A DNA stretch of 64,000 nucleotides from Ruminococcus sp. UBA3665 (GTDB taxonomy: Bacteria; Bacillota; Clostridia; Oscillospirales; Ruminococcaceae), in NCBI GenBank assembly GCA_002373165.1, contig DFJS01000079.1, positions 1 through 64,000 on the forward strand, in the 5' to 3' direction. The notes beneath the pieces are model-generated. The model made no database searches and had not been told where the DNA came from. It saw nothing but the letters and a program-made list of their open reading frames with translations. This document shows positions 1 to 8,033 of this stretch, in pieces. The first letter of the stretch is position 1. Each line of letters starts with the position of its first letter. The position numbers and the translations under genes are program-made.

Positions 1-9
1 GTCTAATTT

Positions 10-1020
10 CTAGGGTACATTATATGTTTCTACAAGATACTTAGACCAGGAAGTAATTTCGTCTATATTTCCTTTATCGGCACAGCCGAACTCGCCGACG
101 ATAACCAGAACGCCCTTTTGTGCAAATGTGGTATTGAGATTATTCAGAACTAAATCGAGTGGAGCACTTGTCCAAGTTGTTACTTCCGGAGCACCTTCAT
201 AAGTGAACTCAAAAGGCTGATAAACGTGTGCTTCTACAATCAGTCTGTTGCTTACTGTATCATTCGGGAGAACAAACTGACTTGTGATTTCCGTATTTGA
301 ACCTGCACAGTAGGTATTGCAGATAAGATTTCTCTTTGCATTGTTACCGCCGGAATTTCTTACAATATCAACAAAAATCTGATTGAGTTCGTTGGAAATC
401 GGGCAGGCTTCCGTACTGGGATTCCACCATTGATTGGAGCTTCCATCCAGAATTTCGTTAAAGCCCTCAAACAGCAGCTTGTCACCGTAATCAGCAAAGT
501 TTTCGCTGACCTGTTCCCAGATTGCTGTAAACATGGCTTCTTTTGTTTCAAGGTTTGTACTGTTCGCCTTGAGCCAGCCGTTTTCGCCTGTATCGTGATG
601 CACATTGAGAATACAGTACATATCATCATCCAGAACATAATTTACGACTTCTTCGACTCTGTTCATCCAGGTTTCGTCAATTTTGTAAGTGACGGGGTCC
701 ATATGTTCATACCATGTGACAGGAACACGGACAGTTTCCACGCCGGAATTTTTCACCATATCAATCATAGCTTTGGTTGTGGCAGGATTGCCCCATGCAG
801 TTTCGGAAGATGTACTGCCGAGATTAGAGCCTATCACAGTGCCGGAATAGCTGTCAAGCGAGTTGCCGAGATTCCAGCCAAGTCCCATATCGGCAACAGT
901 TTGCTGAGCGTTTTTCTCGAAAGCGGCTTCCGCCTGTGCCGGTTCAAAGAAAGTCAGGCATGAAAATGTCATAGCGCAGACCGTAGAAAGCGTAAGAGCT
1001 TTTTTGTTTTTTGTTTTCAT
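10..1020 (-). CDS. GH5 endoglucanase, truncated at the catalytic domain's last strand
   Basis: Secreted beta-1,4-glucanase of glycoside hydrolase family 5. It starts at 1020 behind an AAGGGGAA ribosome site and has a signal peptide (about residues 1-30, ending PAQA). Visible family motifs are the NVHHD segment (140-143), the acid/base Glu189 in GFNE, His265 in EAHVYQP, and the nucleophile Glu310 in VGEFG. The frame stops with TAG straight after YNVP (336), where family members normally run into the eighth barrel strand with a conserved Trp (a CxWWDN-like segment). No dockerin or binding module follows, unlike the other glycosidases here. Only nine bases remain before the window edge, so a nonsense change, frameshift or rearrangement cannot be told apart. 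The fold may be incomplete, so activity is doubtful. Family assignment is firm; function as an intact enzyme is not. Confidence 0.85.
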   Translation of the reverse strand: MKTKNKKALTLSTVCAMTFSCLTFFEPAQAEAAFEKNAQQTVADMGLGWNLGNSLDSYSGTVIGSNLGSTSSETAWGNPATTKAMIDMVKNSGVETVRVPVTWYEHMDPVTYKIDETWMNRVEEVVNYVLDDDMYCILNVHHDTGENGWLKANSTNLETKEAMFTAIWEQVSENFADYGDKLLFEGFNEILDGSSNQWWNPSTEACPISNELNQIFVDIVRNSGGNNAKRNLICNTYCAGSNTEITSQFVLPNDTVSNRLIVEAHVYQPFEFTYEGAPEVTTWTSAPLDLVLNNLNTTFAQKGVLVIVGEFGCADKGNIDEITSWSKYLVETYNVP

Positions 1021-1263
1021 AATACATTCCCCTTTTTAATAATAATTGAGTTTAGATTTGTGTTTCAGTCTGTCGCCGAATCCTCTCATTTCGGCGGCAG
1101 ACCGACTTTTTCATTTGTACTCACAGCCTTTTCTGACTGTTGACTGTGAGGGTACGGCGGATTCTTTCAGCTGCGGTGAAAATTTTATTTACAGCTTCCG
1201 GAATTTACGGTCAGTAGATTTTGCGTATATTTTTATTTTTCGAACTAAATATATTATATATTA

Positions 1264-1292
1264 TTGACAAAGAAAAAAATGATATATAATAT
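1264..1292 (+). promoter_or_regulatory. Likely promoter of the AraC gene
   Basis: TTGACA at 1264-1269, followed 15 or 17 bases later by TATAAT (1285-1290) or TAATAT. It lies 36 bases upstream of the regulator start in an otherwise gene-free 307-bp divergent stretch (1021-1327) shared with the GH5 gene. I saw no other clear feature in that stretch. Confidence 0.5.
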
Positions 1293-1327
1293 AACATAGA
1301 TGATATTTTTAAAAAATCAGGTGATGT

Positions 1328-2116
1328 ATGATGAAAATTAATAATGTCGGCTATAATCACAGACACGATGCGGATTTTTTTATTGACCGTCCGGACGGCA
1401 GCGGAGATTGTCTGCTCCTGGTTCTCAAAACAGATGCCGTTTTCACACTGAATCAGAAAGAAATCACAGTTCCGAAAGATGCATTCTTTCTCTATCCGCA
1501 GGGAATGCCGCAGTATTACAGATGCGTTCCGAAACATGAATTTGCGAATGACTGGGTACATTTTCAGTTTGAACAGGACGAAGAAACAGAATTTCTGAAA
1601 AGAAAAATCCCCTATGCACAGGGGATTCCGACAGATGCGATTGAATTTCTAAGCTGGTGTGTCAAGGCGATTGCTGATGAATACGCTTCAAAATCGCCGT
1701 ATGCTCAGGAGAATATGCAGCATTACATGTGGTTAATCTTCAACCGGGTCAGTGATGTGCTTCATCTGCCGGACGAACAGATTCATGATTCTGATTATGA
1801 AATGCTCCTGACAATCCGTCATAAAATCTATGCTGAACCGTATGTTCCAAGATTCATCGCATGGGCGGCACACGAAGTCCGGATGAGTCCGGCATCATTT
1901 CAGTATTATTATAAAAAAGCCTTCGGCGTGACATTCGTACAGGATTTCATCAATGCCAAGATAGAGTATGCAAAAATGCTCCTGACTTCTACCAATCTGA
2001 CCGCCCACGACATCGCCGGAAAGTGCGGCTATCGAAATTACGAACATTTTACAAGACAGTTCAAAGAAAGATGCGGCATCACGCCCCTTGAATACCGGAA
2101 ACAGAAAAATAAATGA
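1328..2116 (+). CDS. AraC-family transcriptional regulator
   Basis: DNA-binding regulator of 262 residues. The first ~110 residues fit the cupin-like sugar-sensing arm (NHRHDADFF near the start, then a YPQGMPQYY segment). Residues ~165-258 form the double helix-turn-helix of the family, ending in the usual CGYRNYEHFTRQFK and GITPLEYR motifs. The start is ATG at 1328 or the adjacent ATG at 1331, preceded by AGGTGA. It is transcribed away from the truncated GH5 gene and towards the GH43 gene, whose end it faces. Regulators of this type in fibre degraders usually control neighbouring glycosidase genes in response to oligosaccharides. That role is inferred from position only. Confidence 0.9.
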   Translation: MMKINNVGYNHRHDADFFIDRPDGSGDCLLLVLKTDAVFTLNQKEITVPKDAFFLYPQGMPQYYRCVPKHEFANDWVHFQFEQDEETEFLKRKIPYAQGIPTDAIEFLSWCVKAIADEYASKSPYAQENMQHYMWLIFNRVSDVLHLPDEQIHDSDYEMLLTIRHKIYAEPYVPRFIAWAAHEVRMSPASFQYYYKKAFGVTFVQDFINAKIEYAKMLLTSTNLTAHDIAGKCGYRNYEHFTRQFKERCGITPLEYRKQKNK

Positions 2117-2129
2117 TATATCTGTCAAT

Positions 2130-2172
2130 AAAAAAATCCCGGAAGCAGTTCAAAAACAGCTTTCGGGATTCT
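2130..2172. terminator. Bidirectional terminator between araC-type and GH43 genes
   Basis: AATCCCGGAAGC and GCTTTCGGGATT form a 12-bp stem with one mismatch. On the minus strand the stem runs into a T-tract (serving GH43). It sits just beyond the AraC stop on the plus strand. Confidence 0.75.
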
Positions 2173-2184
2173 GCGCTTTCTGGA

Positions 2185-5100
2185 TTATTTAATCACGCCG
2201 ATGCCCCAGATTGTGAAATCTGTTCCGGCATCCTGCATATTGATGGAAACATTCAGCGTTCCGGAGGTATTCTGCATATAAGCGCATTCTGCCTCAGGGC
2301 CGCCCCAGGCATAGAGCCGGTTTCCGTCGATTTCGGATTTTTTGCCGTTGACTGTGACATTCAGCTTGCCAAGACTGGAATTCTGATTGGATTTATACAC
2401 GATGAAAATGCCTTTTCCTTCGGTCGTGAATGTCATGGGCGTGTTAGCAGAGTATTTTTCAAAATTGAATCCATAGGCAAACCGCGGATAAGAATTATCT
2501 GCTTTGAACGAACCGGCATTGAAATTTTCGAGTTCCGAAAGCGGAATGATACTGCCGGATGCATAGTCCGAACCGTATACGCCGCCGGACGGAATGGTAT
2601 AAGCACTGGTTTTATGTTCTGATTTCAGTGCCTGACGATAGAAATAGGCAATACTATCTGAAATCAGCTTGCAGCCGTCTGCATGAGGATGATATTCATC
2701 TGTATAATAATCATCAGTTGTCAGCAGTCCGGAATTGAATGCATTGGTCAGAGCGTTATCCATACTAATCACGGGCAGGTCATAATATTCGCCGATTTTC
2801 GCCATTTGTTCCTGCATGGAATAGCCGCCCTTTGCTCTGTTGATAATCAGAATCACAGCAGGCTGATTCTCCTGAGAAAGGCACTTCCGGACAAGACTTT
2901 CATAACTTTTTTTATAGATTTCTTCCGGGTGGTCATTGACTGAGAATTCAATAAAAATAATATCAGGATTATCATTCAGAATATCTCTTTGTGCTCTCAT
3001 CAGGCCGACTGCCGAAGAAGTTCCGGATAATCCGGCATTGATGAATTTGCAGTTACTGCCAGTGCCGAATGTTTCAGCGAAATAATCAAATGATCTCTGC
3101 GCGTAGCATGTCGGCAGATGATTGCCCTCTGTAATCGAACCGCCGATGTAAGCAACCGTAGTTTGCTGACCGCTCTGGGCTTTCTGGATTTTATCCCATA
3201 GTCTTGAAGTATTGCCGAACTGATAAATTGCATCAGAATAGAAATTCTGCATTGCCGGAGAAGCAGTTTCAGTATAATCATCCCATATATTTTCAGGAAG
3301 TTCCGGCTGAGGAAATTCTGTAACAGAGCCTTTCAGATATTTGTGAAGCAGAATCAAATCTGCTGTATTGACAGTATGATCCTGATTGACATCTGCTGAT
3401 TTTTCATCGAAACGATTGGCAAAACCATACAGCAGGCCTTTTTTGGCAAGAAGCCAGTCATAGATATTAATCATCTCATCGCCGTTGACATCGCCCCTGA
3501 TGATAGTTCTTGCTGAACCTTTTCCCGCGCCTTCGATGATGGTTCCTGCCTCTGCGCCGGCGGCATCATCGATATAAAAACTATTTTTAGAATCAACAGT
3601 TTCTACATAAAGATACATATCAGAAGCATCTGCCGGAATGGTATAATCTGTATTGGCAAGCTGAATCCATTCGTTTTTAGCGGCAGTTCCCTGTGCAACA
3701 GAGGCATACTGTGTTTCGCCGTCAGCGTTCTGATACTGGAGTTTCAGGCAAAAAGTATCCGTTTCCCGGCAGTCCGGACAGAGAACATTGACAGAGAAAC
3801 TATAGGATTTGCCCGGAATAAACTGAGAAGCATTTAATTTTTTTGCTGTGCCGTTCCAGGCGGCAGTCCTGCCGGAAACATACAGTGCCTGACTGCCCTG
3901 CCAGCTTGCCTGAGAAGAAGTTTCTACAGAAGCCGCTCCTCTGCCGGTCCAGCTGTCAGAACCAGTTTCAAATGTATTTCTGAATAAAAAACCGTCTGCT
4001 GAAGACTGAGATGTATTTCCTGCACCGGAGAATTTCCACCAGTCAACGTTGAATAAAAATCCGCTTCCGCCGGTAAAGACAAAATATAAATCATGTTCGC
4101 CGGAAACAGAATTGATATTACAGGAAACTTCTTTCCAGTTCTGCCAGCCGTCTGTTGCAGGAACATCACAGATGCCCAGCAAAGTTCCGTCTTTACTGTC
4201 AATATGAATTTCAATTTTACCGCCGTTTGTGGCAGAAGCGACACTTGCCGTGAACTGCTCTGCGCCGTCTGCAAAATCCACACCGCTGACTTTGATATAA
4301 TCGCCGTTCATGATATTAGCAGCATTTCTGCCTCCTGCGGAACAGGGTTCTGTTTCAATGCCGGATTCCCAGCAGATTGTTTCCGCTTCCTGACGAATAA
4401 ACGGATTCAGGCTCTGAATCTGTGCAGGACCTTTTTCACTCATCCTGATAGTCGGGAAAGTTCCGTCAGGATGATAAGAAAATTCCTCGATGCAGACAGA
4501 ACGGTCAAAACCGCTGCCGCCCTCCAGTGCGCCGTTATGATAGGCAAAATAAGATTTTCCCTTAAAATCGACAACGCCGCAGTGATTGGTAAAGCTTCTG
4601 CCTTCGGTCGGCATGATAACGCCTCTGTAAGTCCAGGGGCCTGTTGGAGTGGGGCTGGTAGAATAAGCAATATTTTCCGGAATGCCGTTGGCAGCATATA
4701 ATAAATAATACAAATCGCCTCTTTTATAGAACCAGGGGCCTTCTGTATAGCTTGTGCCGTCGCCTGCCGGATTTGTGCCAAAACTCTGATTATCAACAGG
4801 TACTTTGACAATATCCCCCGAATAAGAAATCATATCTTCATTGAGTTTAACATAATAAGGATTCGGGTTGCCGAAATATAAATATGCCTGTCCGTCATCA
4901 TCAATAAAAACAGTCGGGTCGATAAAAGCCCAGTCAGGGCCGCAGAGAGGTTTGCCCAGAGCATCTTTAAAAGGTCCTGTGGGAGAATCTGCCACTGCCA
5001 CGCCGATTGCTCTGCCGCCGCCCGAAGAAGGCACTAACGTGACATACATGTAGAATTTTCCGTTTCGTTCGATGCACTGTGCCGCCCATGCAGAATTTTC

Positions 5101-5379
5101 TTCTGCCCAGTCAAAGTCATCACAGGAAAGAATTGTCCCATAATCTGTCCAGTTCTGCATATCTGTCGTAGAATAGCATTTCCAGTCTGGCATGGTATAA
5201 TAGTCAGAATTATCTGCATCATGCCCGGTATAGACATAGAGAGTATCGCCGTATACCATTGGTGCAGGGTCGGATGTATAAACAGACTGTACAATCGGGT
5301 TATCCGCAAATGCTTTCACAGCCGGACAGCAGGCAGCTGTGACGGCCAATGCCCATACAGCAGATAAAAATTTTTTCAT
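2185..5379 (-). CDS. Multimodular GH43 / CBM6 / CBM22-like / dockerin / SGNH esterase
   Basis: Large secreted enzyme of 1064 residues, likely active on arabinoxylan. ATG at 5379 is preceded by AAGGAGG. An in-frame upstream ATG lacks a site and would put 23 residues before an obvious signal peptide (cleavage after AFA, residue 25). Order of modules: five-bladed GH43 domain (~30-330), with the base Asp in TSDPAPM, the pKa-tuning Asp in FIDPTVF (~153) and the acid Glu in TEGPWF; CBM6 (~345-460, DGWQNWKEV and VDWWKF); a CBM22/CBM4_9-type sandwich (~480-615); an internal type I dockerin (~626-685, RGDVNGD and ADVNQD repeats); an SGNH hydrolase (~740-900, Ser in YIGGSITEG, Asn in FSVND, Asp/His in DEYHPH); and a C-terminal beta-sandwich. 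All catalytic signatures are intact. The pairing suggests a debranching glycosidase and an acetyl- or other carbohydrate esterase in one chain. Exact substrate is inferred. Confidence 0.92.
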   Translation of the reverse strand: MKKFLSAVWALAVTAACCPAVKAFADNPIVQSVYTSDPAPMVYGDTLYVYTGHDADNSDYYTMPDWKCYSTTDMQNWTDYGTILSCDDFDWAEENSAWAAQCIERNGKFYMYVTLVPSSGGGRAIGVAVADSPTGPFKDALGKPLCGPDWAFIDPTVFIDDDGQAYLYFGNPNPYYVKLNEDMISYSGDIVKVPVDNQSFGTNPAGDGTSYTEGPWFYKRGDLYYLLYAANGIPENIAYSTSPTPTGPWTYRGVIMPTEGRSFTNHCGVVDFKGKSYFAYHNGALEGGSGFDRSVCIEEFSYHPDGTFPTIRMSEKGPAQIQSLNPFIRQEAETICWESGIETEPCSAGGRNAANIMNGDYIKVSGVDFADGAEQFTASVASATNGGKIEIHIDSKDGTLLGICDVPATDGWQNWKEVSCNINSVSGEHDLYFVFTGGSGFLFNVDWWKFSGAGNTSQSSADGFLFRNTFETGSDSWTGRGAASVETSSQASWQGSQALYVSGRTAAWNGTAKKLNASQFIPGKSYSFSVNVLCPDCRETDTFCLKLQYQNADGETQYASVAQGTAAKNEWIQLANTDYTIPADASDMYLYVETVDSKNSFYIDDAAGAEAGTIIEGAGKGSARTIIRGDVNGDEMINIYDWLLAKKGLLYGFANRFDEKSADVNQDHTVNTADLILLHKYLKGSVTEFPQPELPENIWDDYTETASPAMQNFYSDAIYQFGNTSRLWDKIQKAQSGQQTTVAYIGGSITEGNHLPTCYAQRSFDYFAETFGTGSNCKFINAGLSGTSSAVGLMRAQRDILNDNPDIIFIEFSVNDHPEEIYKKSYESLVRKCLSQENQPAVILIINRAKGGYSMQEQMAKIGEYYDLPVISMDNALTNAFNSGLLTTDDYYTDEYHPHADGCKLISDSIAYFYRQALKSEHKTSAYTIPSGGVYGSDYASGSIIPLSELENFNAGSFKADNSYPRFAYGFNFEKYSANTPMTFTTEGKGIFIVYKSNQNSSLGKLNVTVNGKKSEIDGNRLYAWGGPEAECAYMQNTSGTLNVSINMQDAGTDFTIWGIGVIK

Positions 5380-5439
5380 AAAATAAAGCCTCCTTGCATT
5401 GTAGGAATAAGATAAAAATCCGAAACATTTATTTAATAA

Positions 5440-5468
5440 ATTATACATGATTTGATCATGATATTCAA
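5440..5468 (-). promoter_or_regulatory. GH43 promoter with palindromic operator-like spacer
   Basis: On the minus strand TTGAAT (5463-5468) is followed 17 bases later by TATAAT (5440-5445). The spacer contains a perfect inverted repeat, CATGAT-TTG-ATCATG (5446-5460), which looks like a repressor or activator site. The rest of 5469-5655 is AT-rich with no other feature that I can support. Confidence 0.65.
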
Positions 5469-5655
5469 CTCATAATTTGCAGATAAAGTGGAAAAAATGC
5501 ATTTACTCCACTGATTCTGTCATTTATGATTTGTTCAAGATAAATAAATATTATATAATTTGTGAAGAGATTATTTTATATTCTGTTCAGGAGGGATGAT
5601 ACGGGCGGATGTGCCGGAGATATATGTGAATAGGAATATCAGATGCAGGTTTTTC

Positions 5656-7338
5656 TCAGATCAGTGAGTAGAAATATCTTTCAATGGATGCTACCATAGC
5701 AGGATGATATAATACCAGATGTGCCATAGGATTGTTTTCTTTTGAAAAGATGGCATACTGTTTCTTTTTCAGAGTGATTTTCATATTCTGGAATGGTCTG
5801 CTTTCTTTCAGAATCAGCCTGTGATGATGGTTTTCAAAATTTCTCAGCACTTCCAGATGTTCGCAGTATTCCTGATAAGTATATACAATAGGTGTTTCAT
5901 AAAAGCCATTCATCAGCGATACACGGAGCGGATTTACGGTAAACTGTGCCTGTGTGAGTTCCGGAACGATTTCAATCAGGTTATCTTTTTTCATAGCCTG
6001 CCGGAATCTGTTATTTTCCTGTTCATGCAGCCGGAACAGATAGTTTTTTTCATGATCCGGCAGATTGTGCCGGTTCAGGATGCTTTGTAACATGCCTTCC
6101 GGCATGGAATGAAACGGCAGCGATGAATGAACTGTCAGTATATCGCCTGACTGTTCCGGAATGGCAGTCAGAAAACGTTCAAATTCCTGTTGTTTTGTCT
6201 TATCATAGAAATTCACAAGCGGGATTGCCTTTTCAAGCAGGTGATCTGCTTTTTTCCTGGTATAAGCAACTTCTTCCGGATTGGTCGAAAGATGATAGAC
6301 TCCGTCATTGTGATAGCCGGTGATGCATTCCCCTGTAAGAGCGGCTTCGCCGGATACATAATTCATGTGCCGGTAAATTTCTGTGCTGTTGTTCCGGAAA
6401 TAGTAAGAAGAAAGCAGTCCTGTCATATACATGGGAATCTATGCCTGTAAGCCGAGAAGCATCTCATCCATAGGGCGGTCAATATGATGTATGATATTCA
6501 GAGAAAGTCCGCGTTTCAGGCATAAGGCGATTGCTGTCATCCAGTTCCGGTTGAAATTCATATCCTGTGCCATTTCCGCAAGCGGCAGATCATTGTGCAT
6601 GAATATCGGTTCATGACATTCAGAAAGCAGAGTGATTCTGAAAAAATCAAGTTCGCCCTGTCTCATGCGTTCGTTTCCGTAGTAACTTTCACGCATTTCA
6701 GGAATTTTTTCAGTTGGGGGAACTTCCAGCTTCTGAAAATGTATTCCGGATAAATAATCATTCAGGTCAAAATCATCAAGATTCTGTAAAAAATGAGTGG
6801 TGCTGTCATGATTCTGAATATTTTCATTCCAGAGAAACAGACTCAATGCCTGATGATAATCGTCTGATCTGGAAATTTTCAGCAGACTGCATAAAGCTTC
6901 TGATTCTTTTTGGTTTAGATTCTCCAGATAGCCGCACATGCCATTGAGAAACTGTTCTTTATGCTGAGGGCTTCGCTGTCCTGTTTTGATTTTGGAAAGA
7001 TAGGACGGCGCAAATCCCACATAAGGGGCGAGTTTTTTCAGGCTGATTTTCAGCGTGAAAAGCAGTTTTTCAAAATTTGCAGTACAAAATTCGCTTTGCC
7101 TGATGTGGGAAAGCTCTTCCAGACTGGTAAAAATTTCCGGTGAAAGCATAATTTTCTGCTGTTCTGCGAGTCGTTTTGCGCCTTCTGCGATTTTTTCAAA
7201 AGCATCCGGCGGGGGAGTGCGTTCTCCGCTCCGGTAACGGCTCAGAACAGTTTCAGAAAGTCCGCTGACTTCTGCCAATTCCTTAGCCGTGCAATGCAGT
7301 TCTGAGAGAATCTGTTCTGATACATGTTTGAAATCCAT
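5656..7338 (-). pseudogene. Two-HTH regulator gene interrupted by in-frame TAG
   Basis: One reading frame of ~559 codons cut by a single TAG at 6439-6441. The upstream part (7338-6439, 299 residues from ATG with AAGGAG) has two helix-turn-helix domains: residues ~5-55 (CTAKELAEVSGLSETVLSRY) and ~95-145 (ISLKKLAPYVGFAPSYLSK). Its end reads GLQA, then stop, then IPMYMTG in the same frame. From memory, relatives in Clostridia are single proteins with GLESWIPMYMTGQ at this point, so the stop replaces a Trp codon (TGG to TAG). The downstream half (5656-6432) continues with the family's large alpha-helical sensor-like region and reaches a natural end. No promoter or good ribosome site precedes the second half, so two separate proteins are unlikely. 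Target genes are unknown. It is probably a recent null allele, or a sequencing error. Confidence 0.72.
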
Positions 7339-7440
7339 GATGTCAACTCCTTTTTTCTTAATTATAGCATAAGGATATAGAGAATTTATGAATAATTTGT
7401 AAATTGCTCCAAAAGTCACCTGACAATTTGAGCAATTATA

Positions 7441-7469
7441 TTGATTTTGCACAAATTTCATGCTATAAT
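7441..7469 (+). promoter_or_regulatory. Promoter of the LRR-dockerin gene
   Basis: TTGATT (7441-7446), 17-base spacer ending in TGC, TATAAT (7464-7469). The transcript would start about 30 bases before the ATG at 7505, which has a GAAAGGAG ribosome site. Confidence 0.75.
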
Positions 7470-7845
7470 AATAAAAACTTGATTTACCAGAAAGGAGAAT
7501 TTACATGAAAAGAAATTCAAGAATCGTTATTGCTGGCATTGCCTCGCTTGCGCTGGTATTCTGTGCAGGGGCATCTCTCCCGAACGCCGGAACGCTCCGG
7601 CTGAATCCCGTCAGCCTGACCGCTCATGCAGGGGATATTCAGGCGGAGTTCACTATTGATGATATTGTTTATCGAATTTGTGATATTAATGGCGGGACTA
7701 ATATTGTCAGAGTAGTAGGCTATACCGGAAACGGCTCTGAAATCGTGATTCCGGCAGAAGTTGCTCATACTTACACCAATGACGCAGGTGAAGAAGTTAC
7801 CGAAACCGTTACCGTCACGGAAATCGGTGAGAGGGCTTTCAACAA

Positions 7846-8033
7846 AATTTTGAATCCCCCGCTTCTTTAAGCGGCGGACATAATGAAACGGCAGTGGGAG
7901 CGGAAAGAATTGGTATCTCCCACTGACATGAAGTCAATCTGCTTGACAACATCAAAAATATATGCTATACTATAAATAACAGAATCACCAGGGCTTATAT
8001 TTTTGACATCATCAGGGTTTTGGTGCGGATTGA
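7846..8033. mobile_element. 188-bp non-autonomous IS200/IS605-like element
   Basis: Sequence foreign to the host gene, bounded by AACAA on both sides (7841-7845 and 8034-8038). It lacks terminal inverted repeats and carries two hairpins near one end: CCGCTT-CTTT-AAGCGG (7859-7874, extendable by GG/CC) and a 9-bp stem CAGTGGGAG/CTCCCACTG (7892-7925). The GAATCCCCCGC hairpin next to the junction resembles the right end of TnpB-carrying IS605-family elements, where it is the 3' end of the guide-RNA scaffold. Read this way the element lies on the minus strand, with TTGTT preceding its left end. No transposase or TnpB frame is present. Boundaries are exact to within the shared AACAA; the family assignment is inference. 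Confidence 0.65.
7943..7971 (+). promoter_or_regulatory. Consensus promoter inside the inserted element, pointing outward
   Basis: TTGACA (7943-7948), 17 bases ending TGC, TATACT (7966-7971). A transcript would begin near 7979 and read through the element's end into the 3' fragment of the LRR-dockerin gene. Confidence 0.7.

Noticed and set aside
6439..6441. TAG recoded as an amino acid (seen in-frame at 6439 and 30649, and at the GH5 end)
   Set aside because: Other intact genes here end naturally in TAG (for example copA at 13466 and the small gene at 57044), and the acetyltransferase has an independent frameshift, so ordinary gene decay explains these stops.
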